Source: Syntrophales bacterium (GTDB taxonomy: Bacteria > Desulfobacterota > Syntrophia > Syntrophales > PHBD01). From it: 64,000 nt of DNA. Both the position numbers and the translations under genes were made by a program. The notes beneath the pieces are model-generated. The model had not been told where the DNA came from. It did no database searches and worked only from the letters and a program-made list of their open reading frames with translations. The stretch lies in the NCBI GenBank assembly GCA_035363115.1, contig DAOSEM010000003.1, positions 346,839-410,838 on the forward strand, given 5' to 3'. Shown here piece by piece: positions 8,474 to 15,895 of the stretch (within the stretch, counting starts at the first letter, position 1; each line of letters opens with the position of its first letter).

Positions 8474-10033
8474 TCAACCCCACGCTTTCTCCGCTGCCGC
8501 GTTTTTGCCGGCGATCCGGCCGAAGACGAGGCAGTCCAGCGTGGCGCAGCTGCCCAGACGGACAGCGCCGTGGACGCCGCCGGTCACCTCGCCGGCGCAG
8601 TAAAGGCCAGCGATGGGCTTGTCTGTCGAGACATCCGTCGCCTGGGCCTTGGTGTTCATGTTGATGCCGCCCATCGTGTGGTGAACCTTGGGCATGAGCC
8701 GCAGGGCATACCAGGGGCCGGGGCCGAGGGGCTTCTGGTTCTTCTGAAGGTAGCGGCCCCACTCCTCGTCCTTGCCCGCCAGGACGCTCTTGTTCCACTT
8801 GTCGATCGACTGTTTCAAGGGCTCGATGGGGACGTTGTAGGCCGCCGCCATCTCCTCCAGCGTCTTGTATTCCTTCACGACCCCCCGCTCCATCAGCTTC
8901 GGCATGTACTCCGCCAGGAGCTTCTTGCCGATGGCGTAACCGTTCGCGTCCGTCATGGCGATGCACTTGTTCCCCGCCTTGATGATCGCGTCGGCCCGGA
9001 TTTTCCGGTCTGCCAGCTCGTTGACGAAGCGCTTGCCCGTCTTGGTGTCGATCCAGAGGCCGTACATGGCGGCGCAGAGCTGGGCGAAGAAGGGGGAGAG
9101 CCCCATTCCCTTTTCATCCGGGCTGCCCCAGGGACCCAGCTGGATCCAGGAGAGCTGGATGGGTGTGCAGCCGATCCGGAAGGCCTCCCGCAGGGCCTCG
9201 GCGGTGGCGCCGGGCTGGTTGGTCGTCTGCATCTCCGTCGTCAGCCGGGGATCCTGAAGGGTCCGGAAGGCCACATCGGCGCCGAAACCGCCCGTGGCCA
9301 GGACAACGGCCTTGCGGGCCTTGATGTCCTTCACCTTGCCGCTTCCCGCCTTCGGGAAGGTGTAGCCTTCGCGGATCTGGACGCCCTTCACCCGACCGTC
9401 GGCGTCCCGGTAGATCTGCGTCAGGTAAGCCCGGGTACGGGGCACGACGCCCAGCTCTTTCAGCTTCAGGAGCTGCTGCTGCACGATGGCTGAGCCGCTC
9501 TGGTTGTAGGTGCTGTACATCCGCGGGACGGAATGACCGCCCTCCTGGGTCAGCTTGTCCTTGTACTTGACACCCAGCTCGTTGATGGTCCACATCACGG
9601 TGCTGACGGACTGGTCCGCCACCATCTTGGCCAGTTCCACGTGGTTCAGGTTCAGTCCCGCCGCGAGCATGTCCTTCAGGAGCAGCTCCGGGGAGTCCTT
9701 GATTCCTTCCTTCTCCTCCATGGGTGAACCCGCCGCCGATACGACGCCGCCGTTGATGATGGAGTTGCCGCCCGGGGTCGGCATTTTTTCGAGGACCACC
9801 ACGGAGGCGCCGGCCTTCTTGGCCTCATAGGCCGCCGCCAGTCCGGCGAAACCGCTGCCGATGACGACGACGTCGAAGGTCTCCTGCCACTTCTTCGGCA
9901 TGGGAGCCGCCTCGGCATTCCAGGGCTTCATCGCGAGTGTGCCCGCTGCGACGCCCGCAGCCGCAGCCGCGCCACTCGTTTTCAAAAAGGTTCTTCTCGT
10001 CATTGCTTTCGGGGTTTTCGTTTCTTCCGACAT
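8474..10033 (-). CDS. Tat-exported FAD-dependent reductase, flavocytochrome c / fumarate reductase flavoprotein type
   Basis: The 519-residue protein starts with a twin-arginine signal (MTRRTFLKTSGAAAAAGVAAG at about residues 11-31). An FAD Rossmann loop follows (VVVIGSGFAGLAAAYEAKKAG), and the glycine-rich GGNSIINGG segment follows that. The C-terminal block is HTMGGI plus GEVTGGVHGAVRLGSCATLD, characteristic of the FAD_binding_2 fumarate/urocanate/KsdD group. No CxxCH heme motif is present, so electrons must come from a separate partner. It should act in the periplasm. RBS AGGAGG is well placed. The substrate could be fumarate, another enoate or a steroid; sequence alone does not decide. 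Confidence 0.87.
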   Translation of the reverse strand: MSEETKTPKAMTRRTFLKTSGAAAAAGVAAGTLAMKPWNAEAAPMPKKWQETFDVVVIGSGFAGLAAAYEAKKAGASVVVLEKMPTPGGNSIINGGVVSAAGSPMEEKEGIKDSPELLLKDMLAAGLNLNHVELAKMVADQSVSTVMWTINELGVKYKDKLTQEGGHSVPRMYSTYNQSGSAIVQQQLLKLKELGVVPRTRAYLTQIYRDADGRVKGVQIREGYTFPKAGSGKVKDIKARKAVVLATGGFGADVAFRTLQDPRLTTEMQTTNQPGATAEALREAFRIGCTPIQLSWIQLGPWGSPDEKGMGLSPFFAQLCAAMYGLWIDTKTGKRFVNELADRKIRADAIIKAGNKCIAMTDANGYAIGKKLLAEYMPKLMERGVVKEYKTLEEMAAAYNVPIEPLKQSIDKWNKSVLAGKDEEWGRYLQKNQKPLGPGPWYALRLMPKVHHTMGGINMNTKAQATDVSTDKPIAGLYCAGEVTGGVHGAVRLGSCATLDCLVFGRIAGKNAAAEKAWG

Positions 10034-10379
10034 GTCATACCTCCTGAATTTCCATTCGCATGGATGGGTAATTTCCCCCCCCGTACAATCCCTTGTCTCC
10101 TGTTTCCGTTTATCGGTTTCAACCCGATAAACATGTTTTTCTTACGCCGACTGCCGATCCGAAGTCAATCACGGATCGCATGTGGCTGCATTTATTCATG
10201 ATCATGCCGTCCTGGAATCGGCTGTTTCGTGGGTGCATCGGTCTTGACGAGGCCGGTTGATCTTGAGGGCCGGGAACGATATATAGACATGTCACCGGTC
10301 CGGCGATCGAAACGTCCGGACCGTTTCGATCCCGAACAGGAAGGACAAGGTCTTTCCGGGAGAGGGGAAAGGGGAAGTG
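10034..10379. promoter_or_regulatory. divergent intergenic region with two palindromes
   Basis: This 346 bp gap separates the divergent flavoprotein and HD-domain genes. GTTTATCGG (10108-10116) and CCGATAAAC (10124-10132) form a perfect 9 bp inverted repeat, a plausible operator or UTR hairpin of the flavoprotein gene. GATCGAAACG (10305-10314) and CGTTTCGATC (10322-10331) form a perfect 10 bp stem about 50 bases before the HD gene. An alternative pairing CGGTCCG/CGGACCG overlaps it. No clear -35/-10 pair was identified, and no coding frame in the gap looks real. Confidence 0.4.
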
Positions 10380-10991
10380 ATGGAAATGGGAAAGTACGAC
10401 CGCAACAAGACCGTCCTGACCGCCCGCTTCCGGGACGCCCTCGGCCTGGCGGCCGTTCTTCACGCGGACCAGGTCCGCAAGGGATCGGGGATTCCCTACG
10501 TGGCGCACCTGCTGACTGTGGCCGCCACCGTGATCGAGGAAGGGGGGAGCGAGGATCTCGTCATCGCGGCGCTCCTTCACGACACGGCGGAGGACCAGGG
10601 CGGTGAGGAGATTCTGGCGCGGCTCCGCTCCCTGTACGGAGAGTCCGTGGCGGCCGTCGTGGCGGCCTGTTCGGATACCACCGAGACGCCCAAGCCTCCG
10701 TGGCGGGCGCGGAAAGAACGCTACATCGGGCACCTGGCGGCCGTTCCCGATGGTGTGCTCCTGGTCTCCCTGGCGGACAAGCTTCACAATGCCCGGGCGA
10801 TCCTGCGGGACTACCGGTCCGTTGGCGAGGACCTGTGGGAGCGGTTCCGCGGCGGGCGGGACGGGACCCTCTGGTATTATGAAGCCCTGGTGGAGGCCTT
10901 CGAACGTACCGGGAAATACCCGAGGCTGGCGGGGGAGCTCCGGTCGGTTGTGGACGAGCTTGTCCGGGCCGCCGGAAAGGCGGCGTCCTGA
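10380..10991 (+). CDS. HD-domain (p)ppGpp hydrolase-like protein (MESH1/SpoT-HD type)
   Basis: This protein of about 203 residues has the metal-dependent HD layout of single-domain alarmone hydrolases. It shows HADQVRKGSGIPYVAHLLTVA (first His ligands), AALLHDTAEDQ (the HD pair and Glu-Asp), and DKLHNARAI (distal Asp). There is no synthetase, TGS or ACT domain, so it would only degrade (p)ppGpp or a related nucleotide. ATG 10380 follows a G-rich ribosome-binding site; GTG 10377 and ATG 10386 are alternatives. A palindromic hairpin just upstream may influence expression. The next gene follows by 49 bases. Confidence 0.83.
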   Translation: MEMGKYDRNKTVLTARFRDALGLAAVLHADQVRKGSGIPYVAHLLTVAATVIEEGGSEDLVIAALLHDTAEDQGGEEILARLRSLYGESVAAVVAACSDTTETPKPPWRARKERYIGHLAAVPDGVLLVSLADKLHNARAILRDYRSVGEDLWERFRGGRDGTLWYYEALVEAFERTGKYPRLAGELRSVVDELVRAAGKAAS

Positions 10992-11040
10992 GTGTCTCGA
11001 AGGCGGGAGGAATCCCTGCCTCAATCAACGGAGGAGTGAG

Positions 11041-11553
11041 GTGCCTGAAATGAAGCTGGAAATGGAACTCCTGTCGCCGGATCACGGCCGGCCGGTCATC
11101 GACATCTTCAATCACTACATCGAACACACCTTTGCCGCGTTCCTTGAAAACCCGGTTCCCTATGCCTTCTTCAACGTTCTGCTCAAGACGGCGGAGGGCT
11201 ATCCCTCCGCTGCCGTGAAGACGGAGACGGGGGATGTCATCGGATTCGGGTTTCTGCGTTCGCACAGCCCGATCCCGACCATGGCGGGGACGGCGGAGAT
11301 CTCCTATTTCCTGCATCCCGATCACTGCGGCCGCGGCGTCGGTGGAATCCTGCTGAACCATCTCCTGGATGCCGCCGTGCTGAAGGGCATCCATACCGTC
11401 CTGGCGGCCGTTGCGGCGGTCAACGAGCCGAGCCTCCGGTTTCACCGCAGCCACGAGTTCACCGAGTGCGGCCGGTTTCGCGAGGTCTTCCGGAAGAAGG
11501 GACGCCTTGTGGACACCGTGTGGATGCAGCGCATGCTGGCAGACGGAAAATGA
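11041..11553 (+). CDS. GNAT acetyltransferase (phosphinothricin acetyltransferase-like)
   Basis: About 170 residues are encoded. The protein has the GNAT acetyl-CoA loop in YFLHPDHCGRGVGGILLNHLL (Q/RxxGxG/A pattern) and the NEPSLRFHRSHEF motif-B ending typical of the PAT/Bar/YncA branch. The GTG at 11041 is preferred because GGAGGAG lies seven bases upstream; the ATG at 11050 is also possible. PAT-like enzymes N-acetylate small amines or amino acids. The native substrate is not evident. It follows the HD hydrolase on the same strand. Confidence 0.83.
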   Translation: MPEMKLEMELLSPDHGRPVIDIFNHYIEHTFAAFLENPVPYAFFNVLLKTAEGYPSAAVKTETGDVIGFGFLRSHSPIPTMAGTAEISYFLHPDHCGRGVGGILLNHLLDAAVLKGIHTVLAAVAAVNEPSLRFHRSHEFTECGRFREVFRKKGRLVDTVWMQRMLADGK

Positions 11554-11675
11554 TCGTGACAGGAGGGCCTGTTTCGGGCATACAGCCGTAACCGCGGGCG
11601 CCGCAAAGAAAACGGCGCCAGCCCGCTCCGGCGATCCGGGAGGAGTAGCCGGAATTTTCAGAAGAGGAGGAAAAT

Positions 11676-12164
11676 ATGGCCATGAAGCAATGGGACCGTC
11701 CGCCGGAGATGCTGATCGACCCAGACCGGAAATACCGTGGAAAGATCGAGACCGCGCGGGGGGTCATCGAGATTGAGTTCTATCCGCAGCATGCCCCGCT
11801 CACCGTGAACAACTTCGTCTTTCTGGCCCGCGAGGGCTTTTATGACGGGGTGGTGTTTCACCGGGTCATTCCCGATTTCGTGATCCAGGGGGGCGATCCC
11901 ACCGGCACCGGCCGGGGCGGACCGGGATACCGCTTCGAGGACGAGTGTGAGGGAAACCCACTGATCCATGAGAGGGGTGTTCTCTCCATGGCCAATGCCG
12001 GCCCCGGCACGAACGGCAGCCAGTTTTTCATCACCCACTCACCGCAGCCCCACCTGAACGGAATGCACACGGTATTCGGGAAAGTCGTGGCGGGACTGGA
12101 CGTCATCGACGCGATCCGCCAGGGCGACCGGATGGATCGGGTCACCATCATCGAAAGCGAATGA
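11676..12164 (+). CDS. cyclophilin-type peptidyl-prolyl cis-trans isomerase
   Basis: The 162-residue protein contains the cyclophilin core: FHRVIPDFVIQGGDPTGTG (catalytic Arg in FHR), SMANAGPGTNGSQFFI, and LNGMHTVFGKVVAGLDV. No signal peptide is seen, suggesting a cytoplasmic PpiB-like foldase. The start has an excellent AGAGGAGG ribosome-binding site. A strong GC hairpin (GGCGCCG 11597-11603 / CGGCGCC 11613-11619) lies in the leader between it and the acetyltransferase gene. The next gene, a HisF homologue, starts 19 bases after the stop. Confidence 0.93.
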   Translation: MAMKQWDRPPEMLIDPDRKYRGKIETARGVIEIEFYPQHAPLTVNNFVFLAREGFYDGVVFHRVIPDFVIQGGDPTGTGRGGPGYRFEDECEGNPLIHERGVLSMANAGPGTNGSQFFITHSPQPHLNGMHTVFGKVVAGLDVIDAIRQGDRMDRVTIIESE

Positions 12165-12183
12165 CACCGGGAGGAACATTTTC

Positions 12184-12942
12184 ATGATCAAGATCATGCC
12201 CTGCCTGGACATGAAGAACGGCCGCGTCGTCAAGGGGATCCACTTCGTGGACCTGAAGGACGCGGGAAATCCCGTGGAGAACGCCGCTTTCTATTCCCGG
12301 GAAGGGGCCGACGAGCTGGCCATGCTGGACATCGCGGCAACGCTGGAGAATCGCAAGACCCGCCTGGAGTGGGTGAAGGGCGTGGCCTCCGTCATCGCGA
12401 TTCCCCTCACCGTGGGAGGCGGAATCTCTTCGCTGGAGGATATCCGCCTTCTCCTGGAGGCCGGCGCCGCCAAGGTCTCCATGAACAGTGCGGCGGTGAG
12501 CCGCCCGGATCTGGTCGGCGAGGCGGCGAAGGAATACGGTTCGGAATGCATCACCGTCGCCGTGGACGGGTGCCGGAACCCGGCCATGCCCTCGGGATTC
12601 GAGGTGGTCGTGGCGGGCGGGACGAAGCCCGTCGGCAGGGACGCCGTGGCCTGGGCGAAGGAATGCGAGCAGCGCGGCGCCGGTGTGATCCTGCCGACCA
12701 GCATGGACGGCGACGGCACCCTGAAAGGGTATGACCTGGCCTTTACCCGGGCCATATCGGCGGCGGTCGGGGTTCCCGTCATCGCCTCCGGTGGTGCCGG
12801 CAAGCTTGAGGACTTCCACGCCGCGATCGTCGAGGGCGGGGCGAGCGTTCTCCTGGCGGCCTCGGTGTTCCACTACCGCACGTTCAGCATCCGGCAGGTG
12901 AAGGAATATCTGCGCGGCATGGGGCACGACGTGTCCCTGTAA
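12184..12942 (+). CDS. hisF: HisF-family cyclase (imidazole glycerol phosphate synthase subunit-like)
   Basis: This 252-residue (beta/alpha)8 barrel has the HisF opening IMPCLDMKNGRVVKG, where Asp is catalytic. It has LTVGGGI, VSMNSAAV, ITVAVDG (second catalytic Asp), LPTSMDGDGT and PVIASGGAGK phosphate loops. The usual LLTSMDRDG reads LPTSMDGDG here. No hisH or other histidine gene is nearby; the neighbours are cyclophilin and hydroxyacyl-CoA dehydrogenase. It may be the genuine HisF in a dispersed pathway, or a paralogue with another amidotransferase partner. Family assignment is firm; the histidine role is likely but not proven. Confidence 0.87.
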   Translation: MIKIMPCLDMKNGRVVKGIHFVDLKDAGNPVENAAFYSREGADELAMLDIAATLENRKTRLEWVKGVASVIAIPLTVGGGISSLEDIRLLLEAGAAKVSMNSAAVSRPDLVGEAAKEYGSECITVAVDGCRNPAMPSGFEVVVAGGTKPVGRDAVAWAKECEQRGAGVILPTSMDGDGTLKGYDLAFTRAISAAVGVPVIASGGAGKLEDFHAAIVEGGASVLLAASVFHYRTFSIRQVKEYLRGMGHDVSL

Positions 12943-13043
12943 GCGGATCGGAAAGGCGTGCGGATGGGGCGACGGCCACCGTTTCCCCGATCGCACAGGT
13001 GCAGGCGATCGGGTATTGCGCCGGAAAGGAGACAATCGGGTCC

Positions 13044-13973
13044 ATGAATGCAGCGGATATACGCCGGGTGCTGGTTCTCGGCGCCGGCACCATGGGGCGC
13101 CAGATCGCCCTGTATTTCGCCCTCCGGGGCTGCGATTCCGTCCTGTATGACCTGGAAGACGCCGTCCTGGAGCGGGCCGTGGCGTCCATCCGGAAAATCG
13201 TCGCCGGTCTCGTCCGTCAGGGACGGGTGACGGAAACGGAGGCCGGTGAGGCCGTCGGACGGATCTTCGCGACGACCGACGCCGCGAAGGCGGCAGACGG
13301 TGCCGACCTGGTCAGCGAGTCCGTCCCGGAAGACCCGGTCCTCAAGGGGAGGGTCTTCTCCCTTTTCCACGGCCTCTGTCCGGATAGGACCCTCTTCACC
13401 ACCAACACCTCCTCGCTTGTTCCCTCCATGTTCGCCGCCGAGACCGGCCGGCCGGACCGGTTCCTGGCCCTCCACTTCCACGACCTTTCCTACAACCGGA
13501 TCGTGGACGTCATGCCTCACCCCGGGACGGATGAGGGGGCGGTGCATGTCGTCCGGGAATTCTGCGAGCGGATGAACCTGATCCCCATCGTCCTGCAAAA
13601 GGAGTATCCCGGTTACCTTTTCAATTCCATGTTCATGGCCCTCCTGGGGGCGGCCCAGACCCTGGCGGCCGGCGGGATCGCCGACGTGGAGGAAATCGAC
13701 CGCGCCTGGATGGGGGTGTTCAACATGCCCATCGGTCCCTTCGGCCTCATGGACCGCGTCGGACTCGACACCGTGTGGAAGGTCGTGGACTTCTGGGCAT
13801 CCATGACCCGGGACCCGCAGGCGATGAAGAATGCCGCCTTCCTGAAAAGCCGAGTGGACAGGGGAGAACTGGGCCAGAAAGCGGGGCGGGGTTTCTATGC
13901 CTACCCGGGGCCCAGTTTCGCGAAGCCCGGCTTCGTTGAGGGGCGCATCAAAGAGGAAATGGAGCAGCCATGA
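13044..13973 (+). CDS. NAD-dependent 3-hydroxyacyl-CoA dehydrogenase
   Basis: The protein is about 309 residues. An N-terminal Rossmann loop (VLVLGAGTMGRQIALYFA) is followed by the 3HCDH NAD domain (FTTNTSSLVPS, ALHFHDLSYNRIVDVMP). The C-terminal helical domain includes PIGPFGLMDRVGLDTV, and GELGQKAGRGFYAYP is the family end signature. ATG 13044 is preferred because AAGGAG lies about 12 bases upstream. The usual catalytic His appears as LHFHDL. It oxidises a 3-hydroxyacyl-CoA or runs in the reductive direction. Its stop overlaps the start of the OYE-type reductase (ATGA), so the two form an operon, probably on acyl-CoA chemistry. Confidence 0.9.
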   Translation: MNAADIRRVLVLGAGTMGRQIALYFALRGCDSVLYDLEDAVLERAVASIRKIVAGLVRQGRVTETEAGEAVGRIFATTDAAKAADGADLVSESVPEDPVLKGRVFSLFHGLCPDRTLFTTNTSSLVPSMFAAETGRPDRFLALHFHDLSYNRIVDVMPHPGTDEGAVHVVREFCERMNLIPIVLQKEYPGYLFNSMFMALLGAAQTLAAGGIADVEEIDRAWMGVFNMPIGPFGLMDRVGLDTVWKVVDFWASMTRDPQAMKNAAFLKSRVDRGELGQKAGRGFYAYPGPSFAKPGFVEGRIKEEMEQP

Positions 13974-15895
13974 GTCTGGAAACCCTTTTTTCCCCCGTCA
14001 CGATCAACGGAATGATCCTTCGGAACCGCGCCGTCATGCCCGCCATGGGGAGCGGCTACGGCAACACCGACGGCACCGTCAGCGACCGCCTGGTCCGGTA
14101 TCTCGCCCGGAGGGCAAGGGGCGGTGCGGGACTCATCATCACGGAGGTCTGCGCGGTTACGCCCCGGGGAAAGGGCTTTCTCCGGGAGATCGGAGCCTGG
14201 AGCGACGATTTCATCCCCGGCCTGGCGGGCCTGGCCGAGGCGGTCCACCGCGAAGGGGTGAAGGTCGCCCTCCAGATCCACCATGCCGGCCGGGAGACCT
14301 TTGCCGCCGCTGCCGGCGGAACGCCCGAGGCGCCGTCGCCCATTCCCAGCGTCATCATGAGGCAGCCCTGCGAGGAGATGAGCGCCGACCGGATCGCCGA
14401 GGTGGTCGAGGCCTTTGCCTCCGCGGCGGTGCGGGCCCGGAAGGCGGGCCTGGATGCCGTGGAGATCCACGGCGCCCACGGGTATCTCCTGACCCAGTTC
14501 CTGTCGCCCTTTTCCAATTCACGGACGGACCGGTACGGAGGATCCGAGGAGAACCGGATGCGCTTCGTCCTGGAGGTCGTCGCGGCGGTGAGGCGGGCCG
14601 TGGGGGACCGTTTCCCGGTCCTCGTCCGGATCTCCGCGGATGAGCTGATCAAGGGCGGCTACGACCTGGAGTTCGCGAAGCGGCTGGCGCCGCGCCTGGT
14701 GTCCGCCGGGGCCGACGCAATCCACGCCTCGGTGGGCGTCTATTCCACGCCGGGCAACCTGAGCATCGCGTCCATGGACACGGAGGCCGGGTTCAACCTC
14801 TTCCGCGCCCGGGCAATCCGGGAGCAGGTGGAGGTGCCGGTCATCGCCGTGGGACGGATCAACGACCCCCGGCTGGCCGACCGGGCCATTGCGGCGGGCG
14901 ACGCCGACCTGGTGAGCTTCGGCCGCCAGCACCTGGCGGATCCGGATTTCCTCGCCAAGGCCCGGGAAGGGCGGTGGGACGACATCCGCTGGTGCGTCTC
15001 CTGCAACCAGGGATGCATCGAGCGGCTGATGTTCGAGATGCAGCCCGTCACCTGCACATTCAACCCCGAGTGCGGGAATGAGCGCGAGCAGGCGGCCCCG
15101 GACGCCCCGGGGCGGCGACTCTGGGTGATCGGCGCCGGTCCGGCGGGACTTTCCGCCGCCCTGGCCGCAGCGGAGCGGGGTTTCAAGGTGGAGGTCTTCG
15201 AGAAGGAGGAGACACCGGGGGGCCAGATCCTGCCGGCCAGCCGACCGCCCCACAAGGAGGCTTTCCTGGACTGGGTGAACTGGGCGGTTCGTCAGGCGAA
15301 TGAGCGGGGTGTGATCCTTCATTGCGGAAGGGAGGTCGATGCGGAGCTTTTAAAATCAGGACGGCCCGACGCGGTTGTCCTCGCCGCCGGGGCCTCCCCT
15401 TCGGTGCCAAAGATCCCGGGCATCCACCGCTGTCATGTTCTTGATGCCCGGGATGTCCTGACGGGCAAGGCGACCCCGATGACGCCCGCCGCCATCCTCG
15501 GCGCCGGATACGTCGGCATGGAGACAGCGGATTATCTCCTGGCCCGGGGCATCGATGTCACGGTCCTCGAGATGCAGGCCGCGTATCCCGTGGGCAAGCA
15601 CACGTCCCACGGATACTGGCTGCATCTGCGGCTGAAGGAGCGGGGTGCCCGGATCCTCCTCGGTGCGACCGTGACGGGGATCGGGGAGCAAGGTGTTTCC
15701 TGCCGGCAGGGGGAGAAAGAAGAAATTGTCCCCGCGGCCTCGGTGATCACGGCCCTGGGGGCCCGGATGGAGAACGGGCTGGAAGACGTGCTGCGGGAAC
15801 TGGGCATCTCCTGGCGGACCGTCGGAGACGCGGCGGGGCCGCGGCGCCTCCTGGAGGCCATTCACGAGGGCGACCGGGCGGGCCGGGAGGTCTGA
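13970..15895 (+). CDS. old yellow enzyme-type NADH:flavin oxidoreductase / 2,4-dienoyl-CoA reductase-like
   Basis: The 641-residue three-domain flavoprotein begins with an FMN TIM barrel, residues 1 to about 340 (LFSPVTINGMILRNRAVMPA; VEIHGAHGYLLTQFLSP with the His pair). A 4Fe-4S Cys cluster follows at CVSCNQGC plus a later Cys near PVTC. Next come FAD and NAD Rossmann domains (LWVIGAGPAGLSAALAA; AAILGAGYVGMETADYL). This is the layout of FadH, BaiCD and trimethylamine dehydrogenase relatives. Translational coupling to the hydroxyacyl-CoA dehydrogenase suggests an enoyl/dienoyl-CoA substrate. Its stop abuts the convergent GspE stop with no gap. Confidence 0.9.
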   Translation: MSLETLFSPVTINGMILRNRAVMPAMGSGYGNTDGTVSDRLVRYLARRARGGAGLIITEVCAVTPRGKGFLREIGAWSDDFIPGLAGLAEAVHREGVKVALQIHHAGRETFAAAAGGTPEAPSPIPSVIMRQPCEEMSADRIAEVVEAFASAAVRARKAGLDAVEIHGAHGYLLTQFLSPFSNSRTDRYGGSEENRMRFVLEVVAAVRRAVGDRFPVLVRISADELIKGGYDLEFAKRLAPRLVSAGADAIHASVGVYSTPGNLSIASMDTEAGFNLFRARAIREQVEVPVIAVGRINDPRLADRAIAAGDADLVSFGRQHLADPDFLAKAREGRWDDIRWCVSCNQGCIERLMFEMQPVTCTFNPECGNEREQAAPDAPGRRLWVIGAGPAGLSAALAAAERGFKVEVFEKEETPGGQILPASRPPHKEAFLDWVNWAVRQANERGVILHCGREVDAELLKSGRPDAVVLAAGASPSVPKIPGIHRCHVLDARDVLTGKATPMTPAAILGAGYVGMETADYLLARGIDVTVLEMQAAYPVGKHTSHGYWLHLRLKERGARILLGATVTGIGEQGVSCRQGEKEEIVPAASVITALGARMENGLEDVLRELGISWRTVGDAAGPRRLLEAIHEGDRAGREV

